Shown here: positions 60,309-64,000 of the stretch, piece by piece
Position numbering within the stretch: position 1 is the stretch's first letter
Layout of the letters: every line of letters begins with the position of its first letter
DNA from: Brachypodium distachyon
Lineage: Eukaryota > Streptophyta > Magnoliopsida > Poales > Poaceae
NCBI RefSeq assembly: GCF_000005505.3
Contig: NC_016133.3
Coordinates: 44,109,237-44,173,236, forward strand
DNA length: 64,000 nucleotides
Reading direction: 5' to 3'
Notes under the pieces: model-generated
The model's input: only the letters and a program-made list of their open reading frames with translations
What the model was told of the DNA's origin: nothing
Database searches by the model: none
Translations under genes and position numbers: made by a program

Positions 60309-60425
60309 TGCACGTTGCGGGGAGCCCAGCAACTGCGTGTCCCGTGATGCACGTTGCGGGGGACCCGGCAACTGCATGTCCCATGATGCACGTCGTGGTT
60401 AACCCGGCGACTACATGCCCCGTGG
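60309..60425. repeat. 39-bp tandem repeat, three units
   Basis: TGCACGT(T/C)G begins units at 60309, 60348 and 60387, each with CCC(A/G)GC(A/G)ACT and ending in (T/C)CCC(G/A)TG. Confidence 0.85.
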
Positions 60426-60689
60426 CGGAGTGATCCGGCAACGGGGTTTTTGCTTTCGAGGCTCCAGCAGCCCCCTACTCACAACCAAGTTTGGGAAGAC
60501 ACTTCCGTGCACCAAAAGCAGGAGACAAATGAAGAGGGGGGGGGGGGGACGCACAAATAAGCAAGCCAACTTTAAAGTTCTGGAGAGAAACACTTATCTT
60601 TATTCACAATAACTAGTGGTTTACACACCGGGTCTGCCCGGCTACACTAGTTTGAGAGGTATGCATCGGCGGCATCACCTGAGGGTCGG

Positions 60690-63600
60690 GCTCTGCCGCT
60701 TCACGGGTAGAACTTGCGCAAGTGCTCAATATTCCAACTATTTGGCACCGGCAAGCCGTCTTTGGTTTCCAGCCGGACAGCCCCCGGTCTGGTCACCTGC
60801 ACTACCCGGAAGGGGCCCTCCCATTTCGGAGTCAACTTGTTCCCGGCCTTCGTTCCTTGTATCCGGCGCAGGACAAGGTCTCCGTTCTTGAGCTCCCGGG
60901 GATGGACTCGTCTGTCGTGATAACGACGGAGTCCCTACTGGTAGCGCGTGGCTCGCACAGCAGCCCGGCATCGAAGCTCTTCGATGAAGTTTAGATCGTC
61001 GACCCTTTGCTCGTGTTGGCTGGTGTTGCCGTACGCGCGTACTCGGGGACATCCATGCTTGAGCTCGAGGGGCAGCACTGCTTCTGCCCCGTAGACAAGG
61101 GCGAAAGGAGTTTCGCCCGTTGCCCAACTAGGTGTGGTCCTAATTGACCACAGCACGGGCTAGAGTTCTTCAACCCAGCGTTTCCCGTGGCCCTTGAGCT
61201 TGTCAAAGGTTCTCGTCTTGAGCCCCCGCAGCACTTCTGCGTTGGCTCGCTTCGCCTGTCCGTTACTCCTCGGATGAGCAACGGACGCGAAGTGCAACTT
61301 AGTGCCCATACCCTCACAATAGGCCTTGAACACTGCACTCGTGAACTGCGTGCCGTTGTCAGTGATGATGCTGTTTGGCACACCAAACCGGCACACAATG
61401 CCTTTGAAGAACTTGATGGCCGCCTGGGCGGTCACCTTCCGCACTAGTTCCACTTCTACCCACTTGGAGAACTTGTCAACGGCCATGAACAAGTTATCAT
61501 AACCACCAATCGCTCTCCGTAGCTTGCCGACGATGTCGAGCCCCCAGACCGTGAACGGCCACGAGGAAGGGATGACGTGCAGGGCCTGCGCCGGTTGGTT
61601 GCTCTTCTTTGAGTGGAAGTGGCACGCTTCGCACGTCTTCACCAGCCACTCCGTGTCGGCGAGTGCCGTGGGCCAGTAGAAACCGTGCCGAAACGCCTTG
61701 CCGGCTAAAGCCCGGGAGGCAACATGGTGTGAACACGTGCCCCAGTGTATTTCCTCCAATAGCGTGCGCCCTTCGTCTTGCGGCACGCAGATGAGCTTGA
61801 CCCTGTTTGCACGCCTGCGGTAGAGGTTTCCATCCACCACATTGTACATTTTGGCTTGCCCTGCTACTCGTTCCGCGGCAACGTCATCTTCCGGGAGAGC
61901 CTACCCTTTCAAGTAGCGGGAGATCTCCACCGCCCAGGGAGGGATCTCCCTACTAACGCATGCCGCAATATCAGCGGCATGGACCCCTGTTGTCGCGGGG
62001 GTTCCTTCGGTTGCCGGAGGGGCGTCCCCGACAGCCGGTTCGGGGGCGACTAAAGGAGCCGCCTGCTTCTGGCAGAACACCCCCGCCGGAGGCTTCTGAC
62101 GCTCTGCTGCCATCTTGGCCAGCTCGTCAGCAACGAAGTTATCCTTCCGCTTGACGTGCTCGAAGCGCAAACCTCTGAACTTATGTTCTAGCTTGCAGAC
62201 TTCCTCCACGTACGGTGCCATCTGCGCGCAGTCGTAGTCCTTGTTCACCTAGTTGATCACGAGCTGGGAGTCCCGGCGAACAACTAGGCGCTTGATGTCA
62301 AGGGCGATCGCCACTCGCAACCCGGCGAGCAAGCCCTCGTACTCCGCCATGTTGTTGGTGGAGTTCGGGAAATCGAGCTGGACAACGAACCTCAACTGGT
62401 CCTCTGTCGGTGACTCAATGACGACCCCGGCGCCAGCTCCTTGGAGACTGACCGCGCCGTCGAAGTAGAGGACCCAGCGGTCCTCATCTAGCTTGCCAGG
62501 CAGGCTGGTCTCCGGCTCACTCTCTTCCACGCTTGTTGACGTCCATTCCATGATGAAGCCCGCCAAGACCGTGCTCTTGATGCTCTTAGAGTTGGTGAAG
62601 TGGAGGTCGAACTCCGACAGCTCCATCCTCCATTCGGCCACCCTCCCGGTGGCTTCACGGTTGGTGAGGGCTCGCTCAAGGCAGAACCCTGACACCAGCA
62701 TGACGCGGTGCGCCTGAAAGTAGTGGCGCAGCTTGCGGGACGCAAGGAGAATCCCCAAGAGGAGCTTCTGTACTTGCGGGTACCTTGCTCGTGCGTCGCG
62801 CAGCACCGTGTTGACGAAGTACACCGGGTGCTGCACTAATCGCTTACGCGGTGCTGAAGCTGCTGGCTCGGGGGTGGTCCTCAGGTCCGAGGCGGTTGCC
62901 GGGGGCCGCTCAGCCCCCTGCCCCGCAGCCTCAGTCCTTGGGACATCTTCCTCCCTCTTTGCAACCAGCACTGAGCTGACCACATGCTTGAGTTCCCGGA
63001 GCGCCGCCTCGGCCTCGGGAGTCCAGTCAACCGGACCCTTCTTCTTCATCACCTTGAAGAAAGGCGGGGCGCGTTCGCTCAGCCTTGAGATGAAGCGCCC
63101 CAACGCGGCAATGCAGCCATTGAGGCGCTGGACATCTTTCACCTTGTGAGGAGCCTCCATCTTCTCGATGGCTTCTTTCTTGCTCGGATTGGCTTGTATC
63201 CTCCTGTGCGAAACCAAGAAACCCAGAAGCTGACCGGAGTTCACACCGAAGGTGCACTTCTCGGAGTTCAGCTTGAGCTTGATCCTGCGGAGGTTATCGA
63301 ATGTCTCCCACAGGTCATCAATTAGCGAGTCCCCGCGCTTCGATTTGGTGACGATGTCATCCATGTAGGCCTCCGCATTACGGCCTAGCTGGGGCCCCAA
63401 ACATTCGCGCAGCGCGTGCTGAAATGTGGAGCCCGCGTTCTTCAACCCAAACGGCATGCTTGTATAACAATAGCAACCAATCGGGGTGATGAACGCTGTT
63501 TTTTCCTCGTCTTCGACCGCCATCTTAATTTGATGGTAGCCGGAAAAAGCATTTAGAAAACTCGGCAAGTCACAACCAGCGGTACAAGCAACTATTTGAT

Positions 63601-64000
63601 CGATACGGGGTACAGGGATGGGATCCTTGGGGCATGCGCGATTAAGATCAGTAAAATCTACACACATGCGAATCTTATTCCCTGCTTTAGGTACTACTAG
63701 AGGGTTAGCCAACCAAGTGGGGTACAGAACTTCCCTGATAGCCCCAGCAGCTTTGAGCTTGTCCACCTCCTGCTTGATGAACTCTTTACGCTCTTGTGCT
63801 TGCTGCCGAATCTTCTGCTTGACGGGGTGCGCGTCCGGGCGCACCGCGAGCCGATGCTCAATCACCTCCCCGTGGACTCCGGGAAGATCCAACAGTTCCC
63901 AGGCGAACACGTCCGCGTTATCCCGGAGGAAAGTGATGAGGGCGCTTTCCTATTCGGTAGCAAGGTTCGCACCGACGCTGACAGTGCGTCCCTTGTTGCC
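60690..64000 (-). pseudogene. Tat-lineage Ty3/gypsy pol, broken
   Basis: Pol of a Ty3/gypsy retrotransposon on the minus strand, cut by the window end, so gag and protease are not visible. Reverse transcriptase lies at about 63910-62950 (DFTDLNRACPKDPIPVPRID, active site YMDD in AEAYMDDIVTKS). Next comes a decayed first RNase H, then a second, archaeal-type RNase H (WVLYFDGAVSLQGAGAGVV, NNMAEYEGLLAGL). Two RNase H domains mark the Tat lineage. The integrase follows (61849-60700), with its HHCC zinc region (CEACHFHSKK) and DDE core (GLDIVGKL, ITDNGTQF). Stops at 63950, 62249, 61901 and 61160 are all TAG. The catalytic Glu of the DDE triad is replaced by Lys (NGQAKRAN, about 61245). Confidence 0.92.

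Larger units (their letters stand above)
58440..60640. other. Retroelement spacer between pol and antisense ORF
   Basis: GC-rich non-coding interior of the element. It contains the tandem repeats at 59090-59860 and 60309-60425 and a poly-G run at about 60538-60548. Open frames on both strands here follow the repeat period and match no protein. Confidence 0.6.

Overview
This is a nuclear segment of a grass (Poaceae) genome. The evidence is GT-AG intron-rich plant genes, the protein families present (a grass-type polcalcin, plastid Cu/Zn-SOD, alpha-expansin and a plant SOSEKI protein), several Stowaway MITEs with TA target duplications, a decayed copy resembling the Au SINE, LINE tails and a Tat-lineage Ty3/gypsy element. 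I cannot name the species from sequence alone. Exon models below were built by eye from homology, reading phase and GT/AG sites, and every coding model closes in frame.

Layout. 1-1764 (+): 3' part of TGD2, the chloroplast lipid-import MCE protein. 3.3-5.1 kb: SINE remnant, a 118-bp tandem repeat and a duplicated segment of which one copy holds a MITE. 5759-8873 (+): SCPL51-like serine carboxypeptidase. 9829-10071 (+): intronless polcalcin. 12308-14943 (-): SOSEKI polarity protein. 16458-28270 (-): largest subunit of RNA polymerase III, 27 coding exons, with two MITEs and two truncated LINE tails in its introns. 29.8-33.2 kb: a 1.2-kb segment (small cysteine-rich peptide gene plus RPS10 promoter) present twice, with a 4-unit tandem array between the copies. 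33218-35238 (+): ribosomal protein S10. 35942-38255 (+): plastid Cu/Zn superoxide dismutase. 38900-39794 (+): alpha-expansin. 40.4-44.4 kb: LINE tail, plastid petA fragment, MITEs and a foldback element. 44786-47804 (+): prefoldin subunit 1 with a 7-nt microexon.

From about 48 kb onward the window is accessory DNA: decayed GC-rich repeats, a small TIR element carrying a piece of a GAUT-type galacturonosyltransferase gene (49999-50712), an internally deleted LINE, then from 53.7 kb to the end rearranged Tat-lineage Ty3/gypsy DNA. That part holds pol on the minus strand, an antisense extra ORF, tandem repeats, LTR pieces in inverted orientation and a gag fragment. All retroelement reading frames carry stops.

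The single-copy genes are ordinary housekeeping or developmental genes and show no sign of acting as one pathway. The main novelty lies in the rearrangements: the peptide/RPS10-promoter duplication with its array, the gene-capturing TIR element, and the antisense-ORF retroelement.
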